The notes under the pieces are model-generated. The model did not search any database and was not told where the DNA came from. It saw nothing but the letters and a program-made list of their open reading frames with translations. Positions 27,297 through 35,529 of a DNA stretch of 44,145 nt are shown here, piece by piece. This DNA comes from [Chlorobium] sp. 445 (lineage in GTDB: Bacteria > Bacteroidota > Chlorobiia > Chlorobiales > Thermochlorobacteraceae). Each line of letters opens with the position of its first letter. Position 1 is the first letter of the stretch. The position numbers and the translations under genes were made by a program. The stretch spans positions 1 to 44,145 of the forward strand of contig NSLH01000022.1 of assembly GCA_002763895.1 (NCBI GenBank), read 5' to 3'.

Positions 27297-27629
27297 ATGA
27301 CGCCTGAACCACAACCGCAACAGCCGTTTCAACTCAACATTGAAATTGACGAGAAAATGGCAGAAGGGACTTACTCTAATTTTGTGCTCATCAATCATTC
27401 ACCTGCCGAGTTTGTGATTGATTTCACACGTGTATTGCCCGGCATTGCGAAAGCCAAAGTAAGTGCAAGAATTGTCATGACACCGCAACACGCAAAGTCA
27501 TTTTTGCTGGCGCTGCAAGACAACATTCAAAAATACGAGAGTGCATTTGGCACAATTAAAATCATCGGTGCACCTGAAACATCCTCGCAAATGGGATTTC
27601 GCATCGATAACAAGACAAAACCATCCTAA
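27297..27629 (+). CDS. DUF3467 family protein
   Basis: A 110-aa soluble protein with the DUF3467 pattern: EGTYSNFVLINHSPAEFVIDF, then a VMTPQHAKSFLLALQDNIQKYES segment. The molecular function of this family is not established. It lies 64 bp after the cystathionine gamma-lyase gene on the same strand and converges with the BMC shell gene, with 50 bp between stops. Confidence 0.78.
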   Translation: MTPEPQPQQPFQLNIEIDEKMAEGTYSNFVLINHSPAEFVIDFTRVLPGIAKAKVSARIVMTPQHAKSFLLALQDNIQKYESAFGTIKIIGAPETSSQMGFRIDNKTKPS

Positions 27630-27679
27630 TTGCAAGATAGCTTGCTGTGTGTGAAGGGCGGACTTCGTGCAGCATGGCG

Positions 27680-27949
27680 CTATACTTTGGTGAGCAATTT
27701 GTGCAAATCTTCATGCGGATTTTCAAGCGCATGAGCAGAGATAAGTTCACCAGCACGCTGTGCTGCAATTGCGCCCGCTTCAACGGCATGTTTGACCGCA
27801 GGCTGCTCCCCTTTGACAATGACAGCCACGTAACCGCCGCCAATGTATTCTTTGCTGACAAATTCTACATTTCCCGATTTGAGCATCGCGTTGGCTGCCT
27901 CTAAGGCACCGACAAATCCTTTTGTTTCGACAATTCCTAATGCACTCAT
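27680..27949 (-). CDS. Bacterial microcompartment shell protein (single BMC-H domain)
   Basis: An 89-aa protein that is one complete Pfam00936-type BMC domain, the hexamer that tiles microcompartment shells (CsoS1/EutM/PduA group). Visible are the start SALGIVETKGFVGALEAANAML, the pore loop IGGG at 36-39, the EAGAIAAQRAGELISAHALENPH segment and a short C-terminal tail. I start at ATG 27949; the open frame upstream adds 17 residues unlike the family. It is the last gene of the nrtR-nadV-BMC run, 57 bp after nadV. No second shell protein, pentamer or encapsulated signature enzyme is in the window, so it is a stand-alone shell gene here. Confidence 0.93.
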   Translation of the reverse strand: MSALGIVETKGFVGALEAANAMLKSGNVEFVSKEYIGGGYVAVIVKGEQPAVKHAVEAGAIAAQRAGELISAHALENPHEDLHKLLTKV

Positions 27950-28006
27950 AATGCGTGTTGATAGAGATTGATTGAAGCGCAGGTATGGACTTTTCAACAT
28001 GCTTGC

Positions 28007-29401
28007 CTAAAGATTGACAGGAAGTGGCAGTACAGCATTTCGTTTTACTTCCTCAAACGAATACTGTCGCACAATTTCGCCATTCTCAAAAACAGTCTGC
28101 AAAATATCTTCGCCGCTCTCGTGTTGGCTAACGGTCTTGAAGGTATCGCCGCTTTTGACAAGTTTCAATCGTCCGCGCTTAGACTGCTTGCCATTGTCAG
28201 TGATTGGACTTTTGAAGACGTCACGCATTTCGTTTTGAATCGTGATGCTGCTGCATTTGAAAGCAAACTTCTGTGTATCGCGGTCGAGTTTCTGCAGCAG
28301 TGCACCGCCCATTCCAAATGCGATATTATCGGCTGACCATCCATGCTGCTTGAGTGTCTCTAAAACTTCAGCAATGGTGTCGTAATTGACGCCGTCGCCC
28401 TGAATGACTCTCACTTTGGGATGTAAGACTTTGAACTGCTTGCGGTTAAGTTCATAACCAAACTTTTCACCTAAAATTTCTACAACGCGCAGCACGACAT
28501 CTTTCGGGTTGCCTGAATCGGGACGAATGACAAGGGTGCCATCACGCGAGAGCACGTCTTGACGCAAGACTTCGCCCCAGAGATGCTCACAAGCGTGGTA
28601 GATATCGTAAGAATCGCTCACGACGGCAATTGTACCAGTCGGGTATTGGCGCAGCATGTTCTCGAATGCTTGTACTTCGTTTTCTTTGCCCCACGATGTA
28701 ATGGTGCTATGCTCAGCAGCAGGAATTGAGAAGCCAAACATCGCTTGGCTCTCATAATAATTGCGAATCAACAGCAAGCCGGGCAACGTATCCGTTCCCG
28801 CAAAATTAACAAGGTGTGCGGCAGCGCCTATCATCGCCGATTCAACTGAAGAGACACCTCTGAACCCAAAATCGTGCAGCTTAAAATCGATAAGGTCAGG
28901 GCTACCAGTTTCAGCAAGGTAATCCAAAATCAAGCGTTTAATCTCGCGCGACTGTGTAGCGACAGTGCAGCCATACCAGACTTGCACAAGCAGCGTTTCT
29001 AAGTAGTTTGTAAGCCAGTAGCAATTCATATCTGTGTTTTCAACCGTCATGAGCACATTTTGTGTGGGCACAACAAACCCCTCGGGCACCGCTTTGATTC
29101 TAACAGGCAAACGACCTCTGTGTGCATCGACGATATACTCCCAACCTGTGCGGTTAAAAACAAAGGCGTTGCCAAAGTGCGCAGCGCAACATTCTTCAGC
29201 CTCATCAATTTTTTTCTTAGTGATAACTTCTCCTGCCAGATAGGCTTTGAGATAATACTGCAGTCCGAAAAAAACCACTTCTTTGAAACGCCCACCACGT
29301 GACTCAAAATACGAATAGACATTTTCCGTTTTCGGCGGATATTGCTTGTAATGGCTGATTTTGTAGGAATCTGTCAGAAGAATCAAGTTGTGTAGTGTCA
29401 T
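28007..29401 (-). CDS. nadV: Nicotinamide phosphoribosyltransferase
   Basis: NAMPT-type enzyme, 464 aa, that makes NMN from nicotinamide and PRPP, a one-step NAD salvage route that bypasses nicotinamidase. It has the NAMPT start (LTDSYKISHYKQYPP and YSYFESRGG), the catalytic His in FSIPAAEHSTITSWG, the Asp of VIRPDSGNP and the GDGVNYD phosphate region. It resembles animal and phage NAMPT rather than nicotinate phosphoribosyltransferase (PncB). It lies between the nrtR gene (102 bp upstream) and the BMC-H gene (57 bp downstream), all on the minus strand. Confidence 0.93.
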   Translation of the reverse strand: MTLHNLILLTDSYKISHYKQYPPKTENVYSYFESRGGRFKEVVFFGLQYYLKAYLAGEVITKKKIDEAEECCAAHFGNAFVFNRTGWEYIVDAHRGRLPVRIKAVPEGFVVPTQNVLMTVENTDMNCYWLTNYLETLLVQVWYGCTVATQSREIKRLILDYLAETGSPDLIDFKLHDFGFRGVSSVESAMIGAAAHLVNFAGTDTLPGLLLIRNYYESQAMFGFSIPAAEHSTITSWGKENEVQAFENMLRQYPTGTIAVVSDSYDIYHACEHLWGEVLRQDVLSRDGTLVIRPDSGNPKDVVLRVVEILGEKFGYELNRKQFKVLHPKVRVIQGDGVNYDTIAEVLETLKQHGWSADNIAFGMGGALLQKLDRDTQKFAFKCSSITIQNEMRDVFKSPITDNGKQSKRGRLKLVKSGDTFKTVSQHESGEDILQTVFENGEIVRQYSFEEVKRNAVLPLPVNL

Positions 29402-29412
29402 GTCGTTTCCCT

Positions 29413-29442
29413 CAAGTTTAATTCATGCAAGTTTAATTCATG
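29413..29442. repeat. Tandem 15-bp direct repeat just upstream of nadV
   Basis: Two perfect adjacent copies of CAAGTTTAATTCATG (plus-strand reading) fill the leader between nrtR and nadV and end 11 bp before the nadV start codon. They could bind a regulator, affect translation, or be a recent duplication. Confidence 0.6.
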
Positions 29443-29503
29443 CAATTAAAAAGCTAAGTCTGAGCTTCTGATTCGGTCTCTGCTCAGGAACATAAGGCTT
29501 TTG

Positions 29504-30208
29504 CTAGGCTACAAAATTCTGCAAGTCAAAATAAAAACCTGACTTTGCAAGTGCATCATATTTCTTTTTATTGAAGCGATAATACTCCGCTTTGCGGTGC
29601 GCCACACCTTCTTGATATTCACCGAGAGGCTCTAAGATGCCAAACTTCAATATCTTCTTGCGAAAGTTACGCTTATCGAGTTCGTGTCCTAAAATCGCTT
29701 CATAGAAGCGTTGTAATTCAGTTAGGGTAAATTTTTTAGGCAAGAGCTCAAAGCCGATAGGCTGATAGGTAACCTTGCTGCGAAGGCGTGCGATAGCGGT
29801 TTGAACAATAAGGTTATGGTCAAAAGCAAGTTTGGGAATGTTATGAATAGGATGCCAGATTACATGTCGCGCATCGCTGCGGGCTTTGAGCCTGTGATGC
29901 GCGAGCCGCGCAAGAGCATAGTAAGCAACTGAAATGACTCTATCTCTTGGGTCGCGCTTTGGGGCACCGAAGGTATAGAGTTGTTCCAAAAACACATTTT
30001 TGACGCTCGTTTCTTCCCAGAGTTCGCGTTTTGCAGCGTCATCGAGCGTTTCATTCATTTTGATAAATCCGCCGGGCAAAGCAAATGCGCCTTTAAATGG
30101 CTCTTTAGCACGCTCAATTAAGAGAAGTTTTAGATCGGCACCATCATAGCCAAATACGACACAATCGACTGCAAGCGCCGGGCGCGGATAAGCGTAAGTA
30201 TATGGCAC
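29504..30208 (-). CDS. nrtR: Nudix-type transcriptional regulator NrtR
   Basis: A 234-aa two-domain protein with an N-terminal Nudix fold and a C-terminal winged helix (about 160-234, [22 protein letters not shown] then [19 protein letters not shown]). NrtR proteins sense ADP-ribose and repress NAD-metabolism genes. The Nudix box is almost complete (G47-x5-E53-x7-R61-E62 and E65-E66), with Ser68 where Gly is usual, so hydrolase activity may persist. The start is GTG 30208; no ATG is nearby. The neighbouring nadV and the palindrome 16 bp upstream support autoregulation and control of NAD salvage. An AraR-like sugar regulator of the same fold is the alternative. Confidence 0.85.
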   Translation of the reverse strand: MPYTYAYPRPALAVDCVVFGYDGADLKLLLIERAKEPFKGAFALPGGFIKMNETLDDAAKRELWEETSVKNVFLEQLYTFGAPKRDPRDRVISVAYYALARLAHHRLKARSDARHVIWHPIHNIPKLAFDHNLIVQTAIARLRSKVTYQPIGFELLPKKFTLTELQRFYEAILGHELDKRNFRKKILKFGILEPLGEYQEGVAHRKAEYYRFNKKKYDALAKSGFYFDLQNFVA

Positions 30209-30223
30209 GCTATAAAGTCTCTT

Positions 30224-30244
30224 TTAGTGTAATTTTTACACTAA
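30224..30244. promoter_or_regulatory. Candidate NrtR operator (21-bp palindrome)
   Basis: TTAGTGTAA, 3 bases, TTACACTAA: a perfect 9-bp dyad centred 26 bp upstream of the nrtR start. A weak -7-like TATCTTAG on the minus strand (30241-30248) overlaps its edge, so binding would block transcription. Assignment to NrtR is inferred from position. Confidence 0.7.
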
Positions 30245-30250
30245 GATAGG

Positions 30251-30276
30251 AAAAAAGCATGATTTTGAAATCATGC
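30251..30276 (-). terminator. Rho-independent terminator after the TPR histidine kinase
   Basis: Read on the minus strand: GCATGATTT, 2 bases, AAATCATGC, then TTTTTT. It separates the kinase gene from the nrtR promoter. Confidence 0.82.
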
Positions 30277-30387
30277 TCACTGAGCACTGCGAAACGAAAG
30301 TTGGGGCTTGAGTGGAAATCTAGCACATGTAGGGGCGGCTAACACCCCTAAGACGCGTGTGTACTGGATGTTAGAGTAGCTTAGTGT

Positions 30388-32212
30388 TCATTCTACTTCA
30401 GCCTGCGCAAGTTCAAATGCAAACGTACTGCCTCTCCCAGGTCCTTCTGATTCAGCCCAGACTCTGCCGCCATGCATTTCGACTAATTGCTTAACGATGG
30501 CTAAGCCAAGTCCCGTTGAAGATTCACCGCCAGTGGGCTTTGCCGTCAGACGCTGAAACTTCTTGAAGAGTTTCTCCTTCTCGTCCTGCGAAAAACCTTG
30601 TCCTTCATCTCTGACCTCAAACACAACCCACTTTTCACGATGATAGATGCGCACGTCAATGGCTTTACCATGTGGTGAGTACTTGATAGCGTTACTGATA
30701 AGGTTATCAATAATTTCTTTTAAGCGCTCTTCATCACCTTCCACAATACAATTTTGCTCAATGTGGCTGGTCAAGGTTTGACCTTTTTGTTCAGCGCGTA
30801 CCGATGAGATGGCTACCAGCAATGCACCCAGTTGACCTAAATCCAGCAGACGCAAGTTAAGTTTGACCTTGCCGCTCTCAATTGTCATGCTATTGAGCAA
30901 GTCATTGATGATGTGATGCATACGATGAGCAAGGTCTTTGATAAGCGAAAGAACCTGCGCCGGTCTTTCTGCCATAGGTGAGGCGGGATCGAGCAACATG
31001 TCGGCAAAAGTCATAATCGAAAAAGCGGATTTTGAGGTCGTGTGCGGCAATGCCCAAGAGTTCGGTTTTAAGGTGGTTGGCTTCCTCGAGCGCTTTGTTG
31101 GCTTTAGTAAGTTCTAAGTTGCGCACTCTTACCAGTTCAGCTTCGCGCTGCGCTTTTTCTACTTCGCGCTCAATCGTAACACGGCGTACCCGCTTGCTGG
31201 CTTCTTCTCCAAAAACTTCTTCTTTGACACAGTGAAACGCTTTGTAGTGCGCTAATGCCGCTTTCAAATCGCCCATCGTCTCAAAAATCTCGGAGAGCTC
31301 AAGGTGGTAACAATACTCTAAGTCTTTTGCCCCAATTTCCTGAGCAATGTGCAAGGCTTGCAGAAAACGGTGCTCGGCTTTTTTTAAGGTCGTTGAGCCC
31401 ACGATAAAGCATACCCACGCACCCGAGACTTTCAGCCTCAATGCGCCTATCGCCTAATTCGCGTGCAAACTGCGTGCTTTGCATCATAAAAGACAGCGCA
31501 TTTTCAGGATCGCCAAGAGCAATGTAGGCTTTGCCCAAATTGAGCAAGATGACGCTCTCGGTGCGGCGCAAGTCCATGGCTTGCACAACCTCTAATCCCT
31601 TCTTGAAATACTCTAAGGCTTGCTTTGGCTTTTGCATAGCCGCATAGACTTCGCCGATATGGTTAAGAGCGTTGGCTTCGATGTTATGGCTATTCAGCAC
31701 ATGGCTAATACTGAGACTTTCCAAAAATATCCTAACGCTTGATTGTAATCGCCCAACTCTTGATAAATCGAGCCAATGTTCATAATCGTCATCACTTCGC
31801 CGTGCTGGTCGCCGATGTCCTCGAAGAGTTTCAGGCTTTCATCGTAGTAGTGAAGTGCTTTTTCGTAGTCGCTCAGGTCGGTGTAAATAACGCCCAGCGT
31901 GTTGAGTGTAGAGGCTTTGCCGTCCAAGTCATTCATTGCAGCAAAGTGTTCAACCGCTTCAAGCGAGACGGTAAGGGCTTCACTGTAGCAAGAAAGCATC
32001 GCCAAGAACGTGCCTTTGTTACGCAGGCTGTAAGCAATCCCTTTGGCATAATGCTCTGCTGTAGAAAGCCTATAGGCTTCTTCAGCAAGTGTCAATGCAC
32101 GCCTTGGGTCAGAGTGTCGAATTTGCCATGCAAGCGCATTGAGCACATCAACTCTTAAGGTGTTGCTAACGGCAGATTGCAATTGCAATTCTAAAGCTTC
32201 ACTGCTCATCAT
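30388..32212 (-). CDS. Soluble TPR-repeat sensor histidine kinase (frameshifted)
   Basis: Reconstructed cytosolic kinase of about 608 aa. The N-terminal half is a series of tetratricopeptide repeats (for example STLNTLGVIYTDLSDYEKAL and TIMNIGSIYQELGDYNQAL), followed by a coiled coil (about 340-385) and a HisKA/HATPase core. The H-box is AAHDLKNPL, the N-box DNLISNAIKYSP, and the G boxes DEGQGF and STGLGLAIVK. There are no membrane segments, so it should sense an internal or protein-borne signal. Shifts: A run 31723-31727 (one missing), T run 31379-31385 (one extra), and two near 31027-31042 (one A and one T missing). No response regulator is adjacent. Confidence 0.85.
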
Positions 32213-32242
32213 TTTTCTGGAAAAACTTTAATGCCAGGCTAA

Positions 32243-32272
32243 CAAACATACTTAGCATAAACGCAAGGTAAA
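32243..32272 (-). promoter_or_regulatory. Candidate promoter of the TPR kinase gene
   Basis: On the minus strand TTTA, 18 bases, then TATGTTTG, an exact TAnnTTTG, about 30 bp before the kinase start. The -33 box and spacing are slightly off consensus. Confidence 0.4.
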
Positions 32273-32380
32273 CTAGAGCGCCAGCAGAGAAATGCCTTGT
32301 GCTGCCAGTATGATGGATAATTAGTATAAACTGGGTTGTATGCCCTTAGAAACTCTGCTGAATTTACGCCTTTGACAAGG

Positions 32381-32407
32381 AAAATTTAAATTTTTAGCTT
32401 AGCTAAA
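32381..32407. repeat. AT-rich palindromes before thpR
   Basis: AAAATTTAAATTTT (32381-32394) is self-complementary and runs into TTTAGC-N3-GCTAAA (32393-32407), 27 bp before the thpR start. It may be an operator or simply AT-rich promoter DNA. Confidence 0.35.
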
Positions 32408-32433
32408 TTTTAGCTCTTCCTTATTGAGAAACG

Positions 32434-33009
32434 ATGCGACTTTTTGTTGGAATTTTTTTAGAAGTCTCGCTGCGTGAGGCTGTAAGACGCTTTTGTGCTG
32501 CATTGAGCGAAGCGTGTCCAAGCATGTCGGCAGCAGTCAAATGGGTTCAGCCAGAAAATTTGCATCTGACTCTAAAATTCTTGGGCACAGTGAGCGCAGA
32601 AAAGTTGCCTGCACTTACAGAAGCGCTGCATGAGGCAGCAACTGTTGGGGCTTTTGACATTGCGTTGTGTGAGTTCAACGCTTTTCCTTCTCTTGCGCAT
32701 CCACAAATTCTCTGGATAGGCGTAGAGGAAGGAGCGCCATATTTAGCTAGTCTTGCTGCTTCTATCAATGACCGACTCACCGAAAGAGGCTTCCCAAAAG
32801 AGACACGCAAGTTTGCAGCACATGTAACTATCGGACGAGTTCGCCAAGGTTATCATCTCAGCGGCTTGGCTAAAGCAGCACAAACCTTAAAACCTGTAAA
32901 ACTTGGCAGACAGCATGTGGATGCCTTTGCGCTCATTGAAAGCCGCCTAACGCCGAGGGGATCACTTTATGCGCTGCGTGAAAACATTGCCTTGATGCCG
33001 CCAGCATAG
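32434..33009 (+). CDS. thpR: RNA 2',3'-cyclic phosphodiesterase (2H family)
   Basis: LigT/ThpR-type 2H phosphoesterase, 191 aa, that opens 2',3'-cyclic phosphate ends of RNA. Both HxTx motifs are present: HLTL at 44-47 and HVTI at 130-133, spaced as in the family. The N-terminus MRLFVGIFLE is also typical. It is monocistronic by appearance, facing away from the kinase gene, with tRNA-Ile2 70 bp downstream. The biological substrate in bacteria is poorly defined. Confidence 0.9.
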   Translation: MRLFVGIFLEVSLREAVRRFCAALSEACPSMSAAVKWVQPENLHLTLKFLGTVSAEKLPALTEALHEAATVGAFDIALCEFNAFPSLAHPQILWIGVEEGAPYLASLAASINDRLTERGFPKETRKFAAHVTIGRVRQGYHLSGLAKAAQTLKPVKLGRQHVDAFALIESRLTPRGSLYALRENIALMPPA

Positions 33010-33022
33010 TGTCTTACTTTTC

Positions 33023-33054
33023 CTTGTAGAAGCAAGTTGCAAAAATTATCTTTA
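33023..33054 (+). promoter_or_regulatory. Candidate promoter of tRNA-Ile2
   Basis: CTTG at 33023-33026, 20 bases, then TATCTTTA at 33047-33054, one mismatch in each box from TTTG and TAnnTTTG. It lies 25 bp before the tRNA. Confidence 0.5.
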
Positions 33055-33079
33055 CACTTCCTTCAGACTTTAGGCAAAT

Positions 33080-33153
33080 GGTCCCTTAGCTCAGTTGGTC
33101 AGAGCAGGCGACTCATAATCGCTTGGTCGCAGGTTCAAGTCCTGCAGGGACCA
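33080..33153 (+). tRNA. tRNA-Ile2 (CAU, lysidine-modified type)
   Basis: A 74-nt cloverleaf with acceptor GGTCCCT/AGGGACC, anticodon stem GGCGA/TCGCT, loop CTCATAA (anticodon CAT) and T arm GCAGG-TTCAAGT-CCTGC. The anticodon arm and variable loop match, from memory, the E. coli minor isoleucine tRNA rather than elongator or initiator Met. It should therefore need TilS to read AUA. CCA is not encoded. Confidence 0.88.
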
Positions 33154-33220
33154 CATTGCTACAAGCCTGCTCCACATCCTGCTCATTGCTAAAGAGATAA
33201 ATCAAGTGAGAGCAAGTCAA

Positions 33221-34972
33221 TTACTTGATTTCCCATTCGTGTGCATTAATCAGAACGGCAAGCATGTTTACTTTGACATTCCTAATGCGCTTGTTGAAGC
33301 CTTGCAGTTCATCATAGTAGTAAAGAAAAGTTCGCGGTTGTTCATCATGCAGAATCTCTTGGTATTCGTGCCAGTATCGGAGGGCGGTGTCAGCGGGAAG
33401 GGGTTCAGTGAGGCGTTGGCACAGCGTATCCAATCGTGCGTTTTGAAAGCAAGAGGAATTAAAGGGCGTATTCTTAAAGTCGGAGTTCCAAATTGTAAGT
33501 TGAAACGGTAAAGTTTCTGCAGAAAGACCAGAGAGGGCGGCATCGTAGCGCAATTGATTTTGATTGTCATTAAAGACAACGGCTTCAGCAGCAGAAAGCG
33601 TACACTCAATGCCAATTTCTTTGAGGTTTTGTTGAATAGCGGTGGCGGCGTACATGCGGCGCTGATTGCCAGCAGGGTAAGCCAGTGTGATAGCAAAGGG
33701 TTTGCCATCTTTTTCTAGTGTGCCAGATTTGCCACGCTGCCAGCCAGCAGCACGAAGCAGTTCAAGGGCTTTTTGAGGATTGTAGTCGTAAGGGTGCAAT
33801 GATGGATGCAAAATGCTTTTGTAGGCAGGTGAAAGAGAGGTATTGACAATGGTTGCACGATCTTTGCCCATGAAGCCCTCTGCAATAGCCTGACGATTGA
33901 TTGCGTAAGTCATAGCTTGACGCACGCGTTTATCGCCAAAGAAAAAATTAGGTACGATTTTACTGCTGGTACGATAAGCCTCACCATCGATTGTAAGCCA
34001 GACAATGCTGTCAAAACTGCGGGCGCGCACTGCTAGCACATCGAGATTAGGGTTTTGCTGCACTTCGCCAAGATCTTTTGGACTAATACCGCCAGCGGAC
34101 ATAATCACGTCGACTTCACCGGTTTTAAAGGCGGCAAGACGTGTTGCATACTCTGGAATAATGCGAAAAACGATGCGCTGCACTTTTGCAGGATGTGGCA
34201 AAACGGAGCGTGGATTTGAGACCAGCACAAGTGATTTTTGCCGTTCCCATTTTTCAACTTTGAAAGGACCGCCGCCCACGATTGCTAACTCTGCAGACTT
34301 TGCTCGCAAATCCTTCGGATCAATCTTTTCGAAAATGTGCTTTGCAACTGGCATCAGGTCGTAGAAGTGATCTAAAATGATGAGCGGGGCGAGCGGCTTA
34401 TTAAAAGTGAGAATAAGTGTGGTATCGTTCGGGGTTTGAACAGCGCGCTCAAAATCGATATTGCCATTTTGGTCGCGCAGCAAGTCTTGAACATACTGCT
34501 GACGTGTGCTGGCAACAGCAGGGTGTGCATAAAGTTGATAAGAAAATTTGAGGTCGGCGGCAGTAATGGGCTGACCGTCGTCCCACTCTGCATCACTGCG
34601 CAAGTAAAATGTAGCGCGCCTGCCATCATCAGAAAATTCCCAGCGTGTAGCAAGACAAGGTGAGTAGCGCACTTCGCCAGTGGCTTCATCAAAGTCGGCA
34701 AGAACCAATTTAGGAAAGACTTGGATGCAGACCTCGCGTGAGAGCGAGAGCTGAATCAGCAGCGGATTGAGATGATCAAAGTCGTTTGCAATAGCTACAA
34801 CAATAGGTTTGGGTGATGCGCTGTGCTCTTGACTTTTTTTACACGAAAGGTTCAGAAAAAGAAAGGGCAGTGCAAAGATGAAGAGCTGCAAAAGACCGAA
34901 ACGCAAAGACAAGTGAATTCGGCGCAAAGATTTGCACAAGAAGACTAGTTGTTCAGACCGTGTAGCGACCAT
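33221..34972 (-). CDS. Oligopeptide/dipeptide ABC transporter substrate-binding lipoprotein
   Basis: SBP_bac_5 family, 583 aa. After a basic N-terminus and a hydrophobic stretch there is a lipobox-like FLNLSC (Cys near 44), so it is probably a lipoprotein. The family core follows: AWSFSDDGR-like RWEFSDDGRRATFYLR, DGQPITAADLKFSY, a middle RVGYG-free segment with VRQAMTYAINRQAIAEG, and a C-terminal lobe. Ligand could be a peptide, nickel or a glycan fragment. No permease or ATPase gene is adjacent. Its ATG lies 28 bp inside the cobC end, which suggests coupling. Confidence 0.82.
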   Translation of the reverse strand: MVATRSEQLVFLCKSLRRIHLSLRFGLLQLFIFALPFLFLNLSCKKSQEHSASPKPIVVAIANDFDHLNPLLIQLSLSREVCIQVFPKLVLADFDEATGEVRYSPCLATRWEFSDDGRRATFYLRSDAEWDDGQPITAADLKFSYQLYAHPAVASTRQQYVQDLLRDQNGNIDFERAVQTPNDTTLILTFNKPLAPLIILDHFYDLMPVAKHIFEKIDPKDLRAKSAELAIVGGGPFKVEKWERQKSLVLVSNPRSVLPHPAKVQRIVFRIIPEYATRLAAFKTGEVDVIMSAGGISPKDLGEVQQNPNLDVLAVRARSFDSIVWLTIDGEAYRTSSKIVPNFFFGDKRVRQAMTYAINRQAIAEGFMGKDRATIVNTSLSPAYKSILHPSLHPYDYNPQKALELLRAAGWQRGKSGTLEKDGKPFAITLAYPAGNQRRMYAATAIQQNLKEIGIECTLSAAEAVVFNDNQNQLRYDAALSGLSAETLPFQLTIWNSDFKNTPFNSSCFQNARLDTLCQRLTEPLPADTALRYWHEYQEILHDEQPRTFLYYYDELQGFNKRIRNVKVNMLAVLINAHEWEIK

Positions 34973-35529
34973 TGACCATTGTTGTGCTGCAAGTGCATGA
35001 TGCCACCAAAGGCAACATCGACCGAGAAGGCGCGTTGAAGCGGTAAGCCAATAGCATGACAGAGTGCGGCGCGAATCGGTCCAGCATGCGTAACAATCAC
35101 AACGCGCTGTTCAGGGCGTTGCAAAAGCAAATCCATTTGCAGACCGATGCGGTAGTGCAGTGATTGAAATGATTCACCATCAGGCGGTGTAACACGCACA
35201 AAATCTTTCATCCACGCTTGCAAGACAAGGCTATCGTTGCGCTCAATATCTTCCCAAGTCCGATTTTCCCATTGACCAAAATCTACTTCGCGCCATGAGC
35301 GTGAGGTTTCAACTGAAAGCCCAAGTTGACTGGAAGCAGACTCTGCAAGGGCAAGGCAGCGATCCAGATCGCTTGAAATGATTAAATCAGGTTTTAGGGC
35401 AACCAATCGAGCTGCAACGAGGTGAATGTTCTGTTTGCCAAGCTCAGAGAGCGGCACATTGGTTTGACCAATGCATCGCGCTTCGCCATTCTGCTCAATT
35501 TCTGTATGGCGCACTAAAAAAACTTCCAT
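34945..35529 (-). CDS. cobC: Alpha-ribazole phosphatase (histidine phosphatase family)
   Basis: Histidine-phosphatase-superfamily enzyme, 194 aa, that removes the 5'-phosphate in cobalamin lower-ligand assembly. The catalytic RHT/RHG motif is LVRHTE (His8). SSDLDRCLALAES and EVDFGQWENRTWEDIE are typical of CobC, and the second active-site His is in VTHAGPIRA. Phosphoglycerate-mutase-like proteins share the fold, but the 16-bp overlap with cobS makes the CobC call firm. It shares 28 bp with the start of the substrate-binding protein gene. Confidence 0.85.
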   Translation of the reverse strand: MEVFLVRHTEIEQNGEARCIGQTNVPLSELGKQNIHLVAARLVALKPDLIISSDLDRCLALAESASSQLGLSVETSRSWREVDFGQWENRTWEDIERNDSLVLQAWMKDFVRVTPPDGESFQSLHYRIGLQMDLLLQRPEQRVVIVTHAGPIRAALCHAIGLPLQRAFSVDVAFGGIMHLQHNNGQWSLHGLNN

